Source: Gordonia jacobaea (GTDB taxonomy: Bacteria > Actinomycetota > Actinomycetes > Mycobacteriales > Mycobacteriaceae). Taken from it: a DNA stretch of 64,000 nt. Made by a program: the position numbers and the translations under genes. Positions 1-7,621 of the stretch are shown one piece after another. The stretch's first letter is position 1. Each line of letters starts with the position of its first letter. The notes under the pieces are model-generated. The model did no database searches, was not told the DNA's origin, and saw only the letters and a program-made list of their open reading frames with translations. Location: NCBI RefSeq assembly GCF_001186365.1, contig NZ_LDTZ01000018.1:124001-188000 (forward strand), read 5' to 3'.

Positions 1-432
1 CTCGGCGAACTTCTCCACGTCCTTGTCCGACGAGGTGGCCGTCGGGGCCGCAGCGCCTTTGGGTAGGTAGAGGCTTGCGACGGTGACGGCTCCACCCTCG
101 GTGTCGAGGTCTACCTCGAGATACCTTCCCGTGGAATCGAATTCGTCGCTGGAGAAACCGACGCGCACCGCCGTCGGCTCGGTTGTGCTGAGCACCCCGA
201 CGCCCGCATGTCCCTTGACGACCGACTCAGTCATCGACAGGTGCCATCCGTCGTCGAGAAGAGGTGTGAGAACCTCCCTGGCCTGATCTTCGCTGGCACG
301 GATCTCCTGCAGGAGCACGACGTCGGTTCCGGATGAGCGCAGCCACGGAACGAATCCCGGGTTGTTCTCCGACCGCACCTTGGTGGCCGCTCGGACGCCG
401 TTCACATTCACGGTGGTGATCGCAGTTGGCAC
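1..432 (-). CDS. xthA: Exodeoxyribonuclease III family DNA repair nuclease, C-terminus cut off by window edge
   Basis: First 144 codons of an exonuclease III / AP endonuclease (endonuclease/exonuclease/phosphatase fold), which cleaves DNA at abasic sites in base-excision repair. The N-terminus has the expected beta-strand ending in TTVNVNGVRAA, where the Asn binds metal, then the LLQEIRAS segment whose Glu is the metal ligand, then the SLYLPKG strand. The start is a GTG at 432; the metal-binding Asn lies about ten residues in, as is usual in the family. The catalytic Asp-His end lies outside the window. It is transcribed away from bfd, and the two share the 145-base region holding two IdeR-like boxes. 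The family call is strong; the exact subfamily (XthA versus another EEP nuclease) is not certain without the C-terminus. Confidence 0.85.
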   Translation of the reverse strand, partial: MPTAITTVNVNGVRAATKVRSENNPGFVPWLRSSGTDVVLLQEIRASEDQAREVLTPLLDDGWHLSMTESVVKGHAGVGVLSTTEPTAVRVGFSSDEFDSTGRYLEVDLDTEGGAVTVASLYLPKGAAAPTATSSDKDVEKFAE

Positions 433-506
433 GGTTCGCCACACTACGGCGAGCCACCGACATCGACGCCGCGCACCCCGTCGCAGCCCAATCCGGACCG
501 AGTCCA

Positions 507-525
507 AAAGGTAAGGCAAACCTTG
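507..525 (+). promoter_or_regulatory. IdeR/DtxR-type iron box 1 upstream of bfd
   Basis: The 19-mer AAAGGTAAGGCAAACCTTG matches the actinobacterial IdeR consensus TTAGGTTAGGCTAACCTAA at 13 of 19 positions by hand count, and keeps the AGGnnAGGCnAACCT core. It sits 52 bases before the bfd start and between the divergent xthA and bfd genes. IdeR binds such sites with Fe2+, repressing uptake genes and activating storage genes in mycobacteria. Binding here is inferred. Confidence 0.75.
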
Positions 526-539
526 CGATCATCCAGCTT

Positions 540-558
540 TTATGTAAACCTTGCCTAA
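540..558 (-). promoter_or_regulatory. IdeR/DtxR-type iron box 2 upstream of bfd
   Basis: Read on the minus strand, TTAGGCAAGGTTTACATAA matches the IdeR consensus at 14 of 19 positions by hand count. It lies 14 bases downstream of box 1 and ends 18 bases before the bfd start codon, where a bound dimer would block transcription or ribosome loading. Two boxes in tandem fit strong iron control of bfd. Confidence 0.65.
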
Positions 559-576
559 CAGAATGCGAGGTGCGAG

Positions 577-768
577 ATGTTCGTGTGTATTTGCCGGGCC
601 GTCACAGTGGACGAGGTCCACGAGCATTGCGACGCCGGAGCCAGAACTCCCGACGCCGTCAGCGAGCGCTGCGGCGCAGGCGAAGGCTGCGGAACCTGCA
701 TCGAACGACTCACCCAGATCGTCGCCTCTCGCACCGCAGGAAGGGTCGCCACAACTAGCGCAGCCTAG
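577..768 (+). CDS. bfd: Bacterioferritin-associated ferredoxin (Bfd), [2Fe-2S]
   Basis: A 63-residue [2Fe-2S] protein that in characterised systems binds bacterioferritin and passes electrons to its heme to release stored iron. The four cluster ligands are visible in the family spacing: Cys4 and Cys6 in FVCICR, then Cys38 and Cys41 in GEGCGTC. The start is the ATG at 577, preceded by GCGAGGTGCGAG. It lies just upstream of bfr in the same direction, with a hairpin between them, so the pair may be expressed separately. Two IdeR-like boxes precede it, which fits induction on iron starvation. Length and motifs are typical; the call is secure. Confidence 0.9.
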   Translation: MFVCICRAVTVDEVHEHCDAGARTPDAVSERCGAGEGCGTCIERLTQIVASRTAGRVATTSAA

Positions 769-785
769 CCTGACCTGCAGAAACA

Positions 786-816
786 CCCCGTGTGGATATT
801 CCCCACGGGGCCTTTT
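786..816 (+). terminator. Hairpin with short T run between bfd and bfr
   Basis: CCCCGTG (786-792) pairs with CACGGGG (804-810), followed by CCTTTT. It lies 18 bases after the bfd stop and 48 bases before bfr, so it probably ends most bfd transcripts or attenuates read-through into bfr. Confidence 0.65.
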
Positions 817-863
817 GGCGTGCTAGGTTCACTGACACAATCAGTCCGAACCGGAGGTATGCC

Positions 864-1349
864 ATGCGTGGAGACGATGAGGTCATCGCTCTACTCAACG
901 AGCAGTTGACCAGTGAACTCACCGCTATCAACCAGTACTTCCTGCACTCCAAGATGCAGGACAACTGGGGCTTGACCGAGCTCGCCTCGAAGACGAGGGC
1001 CGAATCGATCGAGGAGATGACCCACGCGGAGATCCTCACCGATCGCATCCTCTTCCTGGAAGGTCTGCCGAACTATCAGAAGCTGCTGCCGCTCCGCATC
1101 GGCCAGACTCTGCGCGAGCAGTTCGAGTCCGACCTCGCGATCGAGATCGAGGTGGTCAACCGCCTCAAGCCGGGCATCGTGCTGTGCCGCGAAAAGCAGG
1201 ACATCACGACAGCCAAGATCTTCGAGGAGATCCTCAAGGACGAGGAGCACCACATCGACTATCTGGAGACGCAGCTCGAGCTGATCGAGAAGCTCGGTGA
1301 GCCGCTCTACCTGTCGAAGACGATCGCTACGCCCCCCGACGTGGGCTGA
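864..1349 (+). CDS. bfr: Bacterioferritin (heme-containing iron storage protein)
   Basis: A 161-residue bacterioferritin that assembles as a 24-mer shell, oxidises Fe2+ at a di-iron centre and stores it as a ferric mineral. Ferroxidase ligands are in place: Glu18, Glu51, His54, Glu94, Glu127 and His130. Met52, in EEMTHAE, is the axial heme ligand that separates bacterioferritin from plain ferritin. The ATG at 864 is chosen over upstream in-frame starts because CCGGAGGT (851-858) is an ideal ribosome-binding site and the protein then begins at the normal family position. Downstream, the convergent MFS gene ends only 9 bases away. A partial TAGGTTC iron half-site lies upstream, but I see no full IdeR box of its own. 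Confidence 0.95.
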   Translation: MRGDDEVIALLNEQLTSELTAINQYFLHSKMQDNWGLTELASKTRAESIEEMTHAEILTDRILFLEGLPNYQKLLPLRIGQTLREQFESDLAIEIEVVNRLKPGIVLCREKQDITTAKIFEEILKDEEHHIDYLETQLELIEKLGEPLYLSKTIATPPDVG

Positions 1350-1358
1350 ACCAGCCAC

Positions 1359-2729
1359 TCACTCCGACTCGGCCCCGGCACCAGCAGGTGTCGGGGTCGC
1401 TGTTGTCGCTGTTGTTGATGTGGCTGTGTGCCGGGCAGCCGTGCGTCGGGCAACAGCCAACGCCAGACCCAGTACGACGATGCCGGCAACCGCGAGTCCT
1501 GCCCCGAGGACCGACGGCGCTCGGTACCCGAACCCCGCGGCGATCACCACGCCACCGAGCCACGCACCGAGTGCGTTCGCAATGTTGAGCGCTGAATGGT
1601 TGAGCGCCGCGGCCAGCGTCTGAGCGTTTTCGGCCACGTCCATGAGACGCGTTTGCAGTGCGGGCACCATCGCCGTCGCACTGACACCGACGAGGAAGGT
1701 CAGCGGAACGGCCGCCCACGGCGACGCGACGAATGCGGCGAACAATCCGAGCACCACCGCTGTCGCGACGAGTCCCACGAAAATCGCGCGTGGCACGCTC
1801 GAATCGGCGGCGGCACCGCCGACCAGGTTGCCGACCACCATGCCGACGCCGAAGACCATCAACACCACCGGAACCCATCCGACCGAGATACCCGTGAGGC
1901 TTGTCAGCGCCGTGTTGAGATACGTGTAGAACGCGAACATGCCGCCGAACCCGACGACGCCGATCGCCAGCGTCAACCACACCTGAGGCCTGGTGAGGGC
2001 GCCGAGTTCGGTCATCGGATTGGTGACGGCCATGTCGTCGAGTGCGGGCAACGTGACGAACAGCGCACCGATCGTCACGATGCCGATGATCACCACGACC
2101 ACGAAAGCTGCTCTCCAGCCAAGGCTTTCGCCGAGCCAGGTCGCCAACGGCACACCGAGGACATTGGCAACAGACAACCCGAGGAGAACGAGACCGACCG
2201 CCTTGGCACGGTTGCGAGGTCCGGCCAGGTGCGCAGCGACGAGAGCCGCGACACCGAAGTACGCGCCATGCGGGAGTCCCGCCACGAATCTCGCGACCAT
2301 GAGCGTTCCGAAGTTCGGCGCCAGCACGGTCGCGGCATTGCCGACCGTGAATGCCACCATCAGTGCGATCAACAGCGTGCGACGAGACATCCGCGCGGTC
2401 AGCGCTGCGATGAGCGGCGCCCCGACAACCACCCCGAGTGCGTAGGCCGAGACAACATAGCCCGCCGTCGGCTCGGAGACATGCACCGACGACGCGATGT
2501 TCGGCAACAGGCCCATCGCGACGAACTCCGTGGTGCCGATCCCGAAACCGCCCAGCGCCATCGCCAGCATGGCGAACCGACGAGTGGCATTGGAGTGGAC
2601 GACATTCCTGTTCGTCCCGGGCCCAGTCGTCCCGGGCCAGTTCGTCTCAGTCGTGGTGGTTGAGGACATTCCCGCTGCAACGAGCACCCCGGTCGGCGTG
2701 ATTCCGTCGTCGACGGTGAATTCGTTCAC
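1359..2729 (-). CDS. MFS exporter, DHA1/AraJ-like
   Basis: A 456-residue 12-helix transporter of the major facilitator superfamily, in the drug:H+ antiporter-1 branch (arabinose-efflux/AraJ, CmlA-like). The first helix reads LAMALGGFGIGTTEFVAMGLLP, typical of this branch. The loop 2-3 motif appears as ALTARMSRRTLL. Substrate cannot be inferred. The GTG at 2729 follows GAGGGG; a later Met at codon 21 is an alternative, since the first 40 or so residues are Thr-rich and unlike a membrane helix. The C-terminal tail after the last helix is a Thr/Ala repeat. It is preceded by the PE-PPE-type hydrolase in the same direction with a 24-base gap, so they may be co-transcribed. Confidence 0.8.
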   Translation of the reverse strand: MNEFTVDDGITPTGVLVAAGMSSTTTTETNWPGTTGPGTNRNVVHSNATRRFAMLAMALGGFGIGTTEFVAMGLLPNIASSVHVSEPTAGYVVSAYALGVVVGAPLIAALTARMSRRTLLIALMVAFTVGNAATVLAPNFGTLMVARFVAGLPHGAYFGVAALVAAHLAGPRNRAKAVGLVLLGLSVANVLGVPLATWLGESLGWRAAFVVVVIIGIVTIGALFVTLPALDDMAVTNPMTELGALTRPQVWLTLAIGVVGFGGMFAFYTYLNTALTSLTGISVGWVPVVLMVFGVGMVVGNLVGGAAADSSVPRAIFVGLVATAVVLGLFAAFVASPWAAVPLTFLVGVSATAMVPALQTRLMDVAENAQTLAAALNHSALNIANALGAWLGGVVIAAGFGYRAPSVLGAGLAVAGIVVLGLALAVARRTAARHTATSTTATTATPTPAGAGAESE

Positions 2730-2753
2730 ACCCGACCCCTCGCGGGGCCGGAG

Positions 2754-4544
2754 TCAGGCAGCTGGTGCGCCCTCCGCCGCTGGTTTCGGTGTCGCACTCT
2801 CCGGCGACGTTGCATGCGGCGTCGAGGCACCGGGTGTCGACTCGTCAGATGTCGACGTGTCGGCTGTTGGCTTGTCGGGTGTTGACGTGTCGGGTGTTGG
2901 CTGGGGCGCCGACGACTCTGGTGCAGGCGCCTGCGCGCCGCCGGGATTCTCGCTCGGCTGTGACGACTCCCCGCCCGGGTGCGGTTGGGGTTGCGGCGAG
3001 TCGCTGACAGTCGGAGGCGTCGACCCGGCTCCGGTGCCCGTCCCGTCAGCTGCGCCGTCGCCACCAACGCTGGCCGAATCGTCGACGACTTTTCCGCCAG
3101 AGGGACCCTCAGTGCCGGTGGCGCCCTCATCCCCGGTGCTGACCCCAGCTCCGGTGGTGCCGAGCCCTTCGTGGTCACCGACGTTCTTCTCCGTGACCAC
3201 GGTCCCCGAGGCTTCGGCGATCTTCTCCGATGCCGACAGCGCCACCAGCGACTCGGTGTGGCTGGTCGTCGTCGACGGAGAGCGCAGCGACGCGAGCCAC
3301 TCTTCGAACGCGACAAGCGAAGGTCGGTACGCGGGTCCGGGAATGCCCGTGACATCGCGGCCGGTCAGTGTGTAGGCCCAGAACTTTCCGAAGTTCAGCG
3401 GCATCGCCGCGATGCTCCTGACGCTGGTCCTCAACGCGTCGACGCCCTGCCCCCAGAGCACCGGATCCCATGTGAACAATCCTCGTGCCATGTCCTGGAA
3501 CGTGTAGACGTCGGTGAGTACACCGCCGTAGCCGAGTTGGGGCAACTGCGGGAACCAACCCATGGCCCACCGGATCGGCGGCTGGAAGTCGGCCAGTGTG
3601 ATGCCGAGGATGTCCGGGAACCTCCACCGTTTGCTCACGAGGTCGGGCACGGTCCAACCGAGACCGAGTTTGTCGACGAACTGCTGGGTGAGGACCCACG
3701 CCGACGACGGCACGACGAGCTGACACGTACTGACCTGGCCAGTGGTGTTGTCGCAGTGCAACGGCTTGACTCCCCATGCGTCCCACAGGGCCCCGTTGGT
3801 CGCTGCCAAATACATGTAGAGCGGGTACAGACCATGCTTGACCCAGTAACCCGCGAAGCCATCGAGGGCACCGAGCGGATCGTGGAGCGGATCGGGCAGG
3901 TCGCAGATCGGATCGCCCGTGAAGCACACGGAGGTCACCGGAATTCCGCCGAAGTCGTCGACGCCGCGTCCGCCCGCCATGGTCAGTCCGGGGATCACGC
4001 CGATCAGAACGCGTTCGATGCCCTGTCCGTAGAGAGTTCCTGCCTGCCGAGGATCGGAGTAGAGCAGTCCGGAAACTTTGCTCGGTGAGATCTCGTGGCC
4101 AGAAGTATTGCCGGTGCCGATGCCGGTGAGCACGTCGCCGGCGATTCCCGCGCCCTGCGAGTACCCGACGATCACGACCGGATAACCCTGACACTGCGCC
4201 TGATAGCTCGCCACTGTCGACATCGTTGCCGCGACGCCCTGCGACTGACTGTCGTCGAAGCCGAAGGCACCCAACGGCCAAATCGACGCCGGATACTCGA
4301 CGCGCTCGACGGTGTAGCCGGCGTACTGCGGCTGACGCGTGACGCCGTCGAGCAAATGTGCCTGGGGATCCCACGTACCGCCGACGAAGACGAGTGCGCC
4401 GTTGCCGCAATCGGCGCTGGCCTCGGCTCGCGCGACACCCGCGCCGGAAGTCTGGCCTATCGCGAGGAGAACCGCTGCGACTGCGGCGAGTCCGAGTGTG
4501 CTCGCCGCCCTGATCGATCGCCTGAAACCGAAGTGACCACCCAT
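2754..4544 (-). CDS. Secreted PE-PPE-domain serine hydrolase with long Pro/Thr/Ser-rich tail
   Basis: A 596-residue exported protein. Residues 1-42 form a signal peptide (RRS followed by a hydrophobic stretch ending ARAEA). Residues 50-390 are an alpha/beta-hydrolase of the PE-PPE (pfam08237) type, related to cutinases: nucleophile motif VGYSQGAG with Ser129, a GDPICDLPDPLHDP segment carrying the likely Asp, and His in YWVKHGLYP. Residues from about 430 to the end are low-complexity Pro/Thr/Ser/Glu, probably a wall-spanning or surface stalk. In mycobacteria the domain is fused to PE or PPE modules and shows esterase activity; here it carries a classical signal peptide instead. Likely substrate is an envelope lipid or ester (inference). 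The start follows GGTGGAG and matches the signal peptide. Confidence 0.8.
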   Translation of the reverse strand: MGGHFGFRRSIRAASTLGLAAVAAVLLAIGQTSGAGVARAEASADCGNGALVFVGGTWDPQAHLLDGVTRQPQYAGYTVERVEYPASIWPLGAFGFDDSQSQGVAATMSTVASYQAQCQGYPVVIVGYSQGAGIAGDVLTGIGTGNTSGHEISPSKVSGLLYSDPRQAGTLYGQGIERVLIGVIPGLTMAGGRGVDDFGGIPVTSVCFTGDPICDLPDPLHDPLGALDGFAGYWVKHGLYPLYMYLAATNGALWDAWGVKPLHCDNTTGQVSTCQLVVPSSAWVLTQQFVDKLGLGWTVPDLVSKRWRFPDILGITLADFQPPIRWAMGWFPQLPQLGYGGVLTDVYTFQDMARGLFTWDPVLWGQGVDALRTSVRSIAAMPLNFGKFWAYTLTGRDVTGIPGPAYRPSLVAFEEWLASLRSPSTTTSHTESLVALSASEKIAEASGTVVTEKNVGDHEGLGTTGAGVSTGDEGATGTEGPSGGKVVDDSASVGGDGAADGTGTGAGSTPPTVSDSPQPQPHPGGESSQPSENPGGAQAPAPESSAPQPTPDTSTPDKPTADTSTSDESTPGASTPHATSPESATPKPAAEGAPAA

Positions 4545-4854
4545 GCGTTCTCCACCAATCCGGCCGGTTCTGCCGTGTCATCGCGACATGGTCGGCGTCC
4601 GGGTTTGCCGACCCCTCGCGAATGATCGGATCGTAGAAGTCTGTGACCCACGCCACGGCAGAAACCGACGATCGCGCGGCGAACCGTCGATAAAGAACGT
4701 CAAATTCGACTGTTCGGACTACACGAGAAGGCATTCTTCGGGGCCATTCGCCGCCGAGGAGCACCGCGGCCGCAACGACGCCTTGTCCAGCCCAAGAACC
4801 AGCCTGCGTCGGAGGGTTCTCACTTCATTTCGACCGTGTTATATCCTTGACGCC
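4545..4854. other. Non-coding region between the secreted hydrolase and the riboswitch
   Basis: About 310 bases with no convincing gene. It must contain the promoter for the leftward hydrolase and, at its right end, that for metY. TTATAT at 4839-4844 is a possible -10 just before the riboswitch. I see no repeat or other structure. Confidence 0.5.
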
Positions 4855-4975
4855 AGGTCATGAGTATCAGCGCAAAGCCCCGGCTCGCTGATCGGCAACC
4901 CTCCAACCGCGGTGGGGTGCTCCGGGTGATGACCGGGTTGTGGGACCCCGCTCCTCGATGATCTCCATCGAAGAT
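4855..4975 (+). promoter_or_regulatory. SAM-IV riboswitch controlling metY-metX
   Basis: The segment has the SAM-IV aptamer architecture known from Streptomyces and mycobacteria. P1 is GGTCAT (4856-4861) pairing with ATGACC (4929-4934). Inside are the conserved GAGTATCAGCG, CAAAGCCCCGGCTCGCTG, GGCAACCCTCC and GGTGGGGTGC blocks, then the GGGTTGTGGGACCCC hairpin region of the 3' extension. It lies in the leader of metY, about 90-210 bases before its start, and a GTAGAAA stretch precedes the metY start. SAM binding should lower expression of the metYX pair, giving end-product feedback on methionine synthesis. The class comes from remembered consensus; the 3' boundary is approximate. Confidence 0.9.
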
Positions 4976-5065
4976 GGTTTCGGGTCCCCGGCAAGCGCGG
5001 GTCCGAAGGTCGGACCCCAACAGGGTCGTCGTGCCCTGCCGACCGTAGAAAGTGACGCATATTCA

Positions 5066-6388
5066 ATGTCTGACGTCGACGTCGACCAGAACCCAGCCGA
5101 CAACTGGAGTTTCGAGACCAAGCAGATCCACGCGGGCCAGTCAGCCGACGCGGCAACCAACGCCCGCGCGCTACCGATTTACCAGACCACGTCGTACACC
5201 TTCAACGACACCACCCATGCCGCGAACCTGTTCGGCCTTGCCGAGCCGGGCAACATCTACACGCGGCTGATGAATCCGACGCAGGATGTCGTCGAACAGC
5301 GTCTTGCCGCTCTCGAGGGCGGCGTCGCCGCGCTGCTCGTCGCATCGGGTCAGGCCGCGGAGACGTACTCGATCCTCAACATCGTCGAGAACGGCGGGCA
5401 CGTCGTGTCGAGTCCGCGACTCTACGGCGGAACGTACAACCTCTTCCACTACACGCTGCCCAAGCTCGGCATCGAGGTCACCTTCGTCGAGGATCCCGAG
5501 GATCTCGACTCCTGGCAGGCTGCCGTGCGCGACAACACCCGCGCGTTCTACGGCGAGTCGATCTCCAACCCGAACAACGAGATCCTCGACATCAAGGGCA
5601 TCTCGGAGGTTGCACACCGCAACGGCGTGCCGCTCATCGTCGACAACACCGTCGCCACCCCGTACCTGCTCAATCCGCTCGCGCATGGCGCCGACATCGT
5701 CGTGCACTCGGCCACCAAGTACATCGGCGGGCACGGAACCGCGATCGGCGGCGTGATCATCGACGGCGGCACCTTCGACTGGCGTGTCCAGCGCGACGGG
5801 AAAGACCTCTTCCCCGGTTTCACCACGCCCGATCCGAGCTACCACGGTGCGGTCTTCGCCGATCTCGGCGCTCCCGCGTACGCGCTCAAGGCCCGCGTGC
5901 AGTTGCTCCGCGACACCGGTGCAGCCATCTCGCCGTTCAACGCATTCCTGCTCGCCCAGGGCCTCGAGACCCTGAGCCTGCGGGTCGAGCGCCACGTCGC
6001 CAACGCGCAGCGCGTCGCCGAGTACCTCAACGACAACCCGCAGGTCGAAGAGGTCTACTACGCCGGCCTTTCGTCGTCGCCCTGGTACAAGCGTGGCCAG
6101 GAGCTCGCGCCGAAGGGCCAAGGTGCGGTCATCGGCTTCGAGATCGCAGGCGGCGTCGACGCGGGCAAGCGGTTCGTCGAGGCGCTCACGCTGCACAGCC
6201 ACGTCGCCAACATCGGTGACGTGCGCTCGCTGGTGATCCACCCCGCATCGACCACCCACAGCCAGCTGACCCCCGAGGAGCAACTCGCCGCGGGTGTCAC
6301 CCCCGGCCTCGTCCGCCTCGCGGTGGGCATCGAGGGAATCGACGACATTCTCGCCGACCTCGACCGGGGTTTCGAAGCAGCCAAGTAA
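5066..6388 (+). CDS. metY: O-acetyl-L-homoserine sulfhydrylase (MetY)
   Basis: A 440-residue PLP enzyme of the Cys/Met metabolism family that makes homocysteine directly from O-acetylhomoserine and sulfide. The Schiff-base lysine is Lys218 in [11 protein letters not shown], the PLP-binding Asp is Asp193 in IVDNTVATP, and the phosphate-binding SGQAAET loop is near residue 95. The insert around residues 225-290 ([25 protein letters not shown]) is typical of sulfhydrylases rather than cystathionine gamma-synthase. The ATG at 5066 is chosen because the upstream in-frame extension runs back towards the riboswitch. metX, which makes its substrate, follows after 29 bases, forming a two-gene methionine operon. 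Confidence 0.95.
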   Translation: MSDVDVDQNPADNWSFETKQIHAGQSADAATNARALPIYQTTSYTFNDTTHAANLFGLAEPGNIYTRLMNPTQDVVEQRLAALEGGVAALLVASGQAAETYSILNIVENGGHVVSSPRLYGGTYNLFHYTLPKLGIEVTFVEDPEDLDSWQAAVRDNTRAFYGESISNPNNEILDIKGISEVAHRNGVPLIVDNTVATPYLLNPLAHGADIVVHSATKYIGGHGTAIGGVIIDGGTFDWRVQRDGKDLFPGFTTPDPSYHGAVFADLGAPAYALKARVQLLRDTGAAISPFNAFLLAQGLETLSLRVERHVANAQRVAEYLNDNPQVEEVYYAGLSSSPWYKRGQELAPKGQGAVIGFEIAGGVDAGKRFVEALTLHSHVANIGDVRSLVIHPASTTHSQLTPEEQLAAGVTPGLVRLAVGIEGIDDILADLDRGFEAAK

Positions 6389-6417
6389 ACAACGCAGAGC
6401 AAGGAGCGAGGACACCT

Positions 6418-7566
6418 GTGTCGGTGAGCATCGACCCGCAGACGGATACAGAGCAACGGCCAGACTGGGAGAACGCCCCGGACGGCCAGATGCTCAGCGC
6501 CCGTCTCGGGTCGATCTCACTCGACAACGGTGAGCAGATCGACGACGTGACCCTCGCTTTTCAGCGGTGGGGAAAATTGTCACCTACCCGCGACAACGTC
6601 ATCCTCACGCTGCACGCCCTGACCGGCGACTCACACGTCACCGGACCCGCAGATGCCGCTCACCCCTCCCCGGGCTGGTGGGACGGTCTGATCGGTCCCG
6701 GCGCGGCAGTCGACACCGACGAATGGTGCGTCATCTCGGCAAACGTGCTCGGCGGATGCCGCGGGTCGACCGGGCCTGCATCGCTGGACTCCACGGGCCG
6801 ACCGTGGGGTTCGAGCTTCCCGCAACTCACCGTGCTCGATCAGGTCCGCGCCGAAGTCGCGCTGATGGATCATCTGGGCATCGAGAGTATCGGTGCGGTC
6901 GTGGGCGGCTCGATGGGCGGCGCACGGGCACTCGAGTGGATCATCGAGTATCCCGAACGGGTTCGAAGCGCACTCGTGCTCGCCGTCGGCGCTCGTGCGA
7001 CAGCCGACCAGATCGGCACGCAGACAACGCAAATCGCAGCCATCACGTCCGATCCGGCGTGGCACGGCGGCGACTATCACGGCACCGGCGAGTCGCCGAC
7101 GACCGGAATGGGAATCGCTCGCCGGATCGCACACCTGACCTACCGCAGCGAACCGGAACTCGACGAGCGCTTCGCGAACGACGCTCAGGGACAAGAGAAT
7201 CCGCTCACCGGCGGACGTTACGCCGTGCAGAGCTACCTCGAGCACCAGGCGGGCAAACTCGTCGAGCGATTCGATCCGGGCAGCTACGTCATTCTCAGCG
7301 AAGTACTCAACCACCACGACGTCGGGCGCGATCGCGGTGGCGTGACGGCAGCACTCAACGCCTGCGACGTTCCGGTGATCGTCGGCGGTATCGACTCGGA
7401 TCGCCTGTACCCCTTGCGGTTACAGGTCGAGCTCGCCGAAGAACTCGGCAATTGCGTCGGAGGCCTACAGGTGGTGCAGTCCGACAACGGACACGACGGA
7501 TTCCTCACCGAATTCGACGCCATCGGCGATCTACTCAAGCGCACAGTCGATCTCGCGCGTCGCTGA
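6418..7566 (+). CDS. metX: Homoserine O-acetyltransferase (MetX)
   Basis: A 382-residue alpha/beta-hydrolase-fold transferase that acetylates homoserine with acetyl-CoA, the first committed step to methionine. The nucleophile elbow is VGGSMGGAR (Ser165); the acid is Asp328 in GIDSDRLYP and the base is His359 in DNGHDGFL. The GTG start at 6418 follows AAGGAGCGAGG (6401-6411), a strong ribosome-binding site. It is co-transcribed with metY and therefore under the same SAM-IV riboswitch. An 18-bp tandem repeat begins immediately after its stop codon. Confidence 0.95.
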   Translation: MSVSIDPQTDTEQRPDWENAPDGQMLSARLGSISLDNGEQIDDVTLAFQRWGKLSPTRDNVILTLHALTGDSHVTGPADAAHPSPGWWDGLIGPGAAVDTDEWCVISANVLGGCRGSTGPASLDSTGRPWGSSFPQLTVLDQVRAEVALMDHLGIESIGAVVGGSMGGARALEWIIEYPERVRSALVLAVGARATADQIGTQTTQIAAITSDPAWHGGDYHGTGESPTTGMGIARRIAHLTYRSEPELDERFANDAQGQENPLTGGRYAVQSYLEHQAGKLVERFDPGSYVILSEVLNHHDVGRDRGGVTAALNACDVPVIVGGIDSDRLYPLRLQVELAEELGNCVGGLQVVQSDNGHDGFLTEFDAIGDLLKRTVDLARR

Positions 7567-7567
7567 A

Positions 7568-7621
7568 CGTTCGGGTACCTCAGGGCGTTCAGGTACCTCA
7601 GGGCGTTCAGGTACCTCAGGG
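7568..7621 (+). repeat. Three tandem copies of an 18-bp unit after metX
   Basis: Units at 7568-7585, 7586-7603 and 7604-7621 read cgttcrggtacctcaggg; the last two are identical and the first differs at one base. The array starts one base after the metX stop. Its third unit contains the TCA (7616-7618) that is the stop codon of the convergent actin/Hsp70-like gene. Confidence 0.95.

Noticed and set aside
1344-1356. GGCTG-AAC-CAGCC hairpin at the end of bfr as a terminator
   Set aside because: Stem of only five pairs overlapping the stop codon and no T run; too weak to list.
4940-5065. Longer metY start at 4940
   Set aside because: The extension overlaps the 3' part of the SAM-IV riboswitch, and the family start fits the ATG at 5066.
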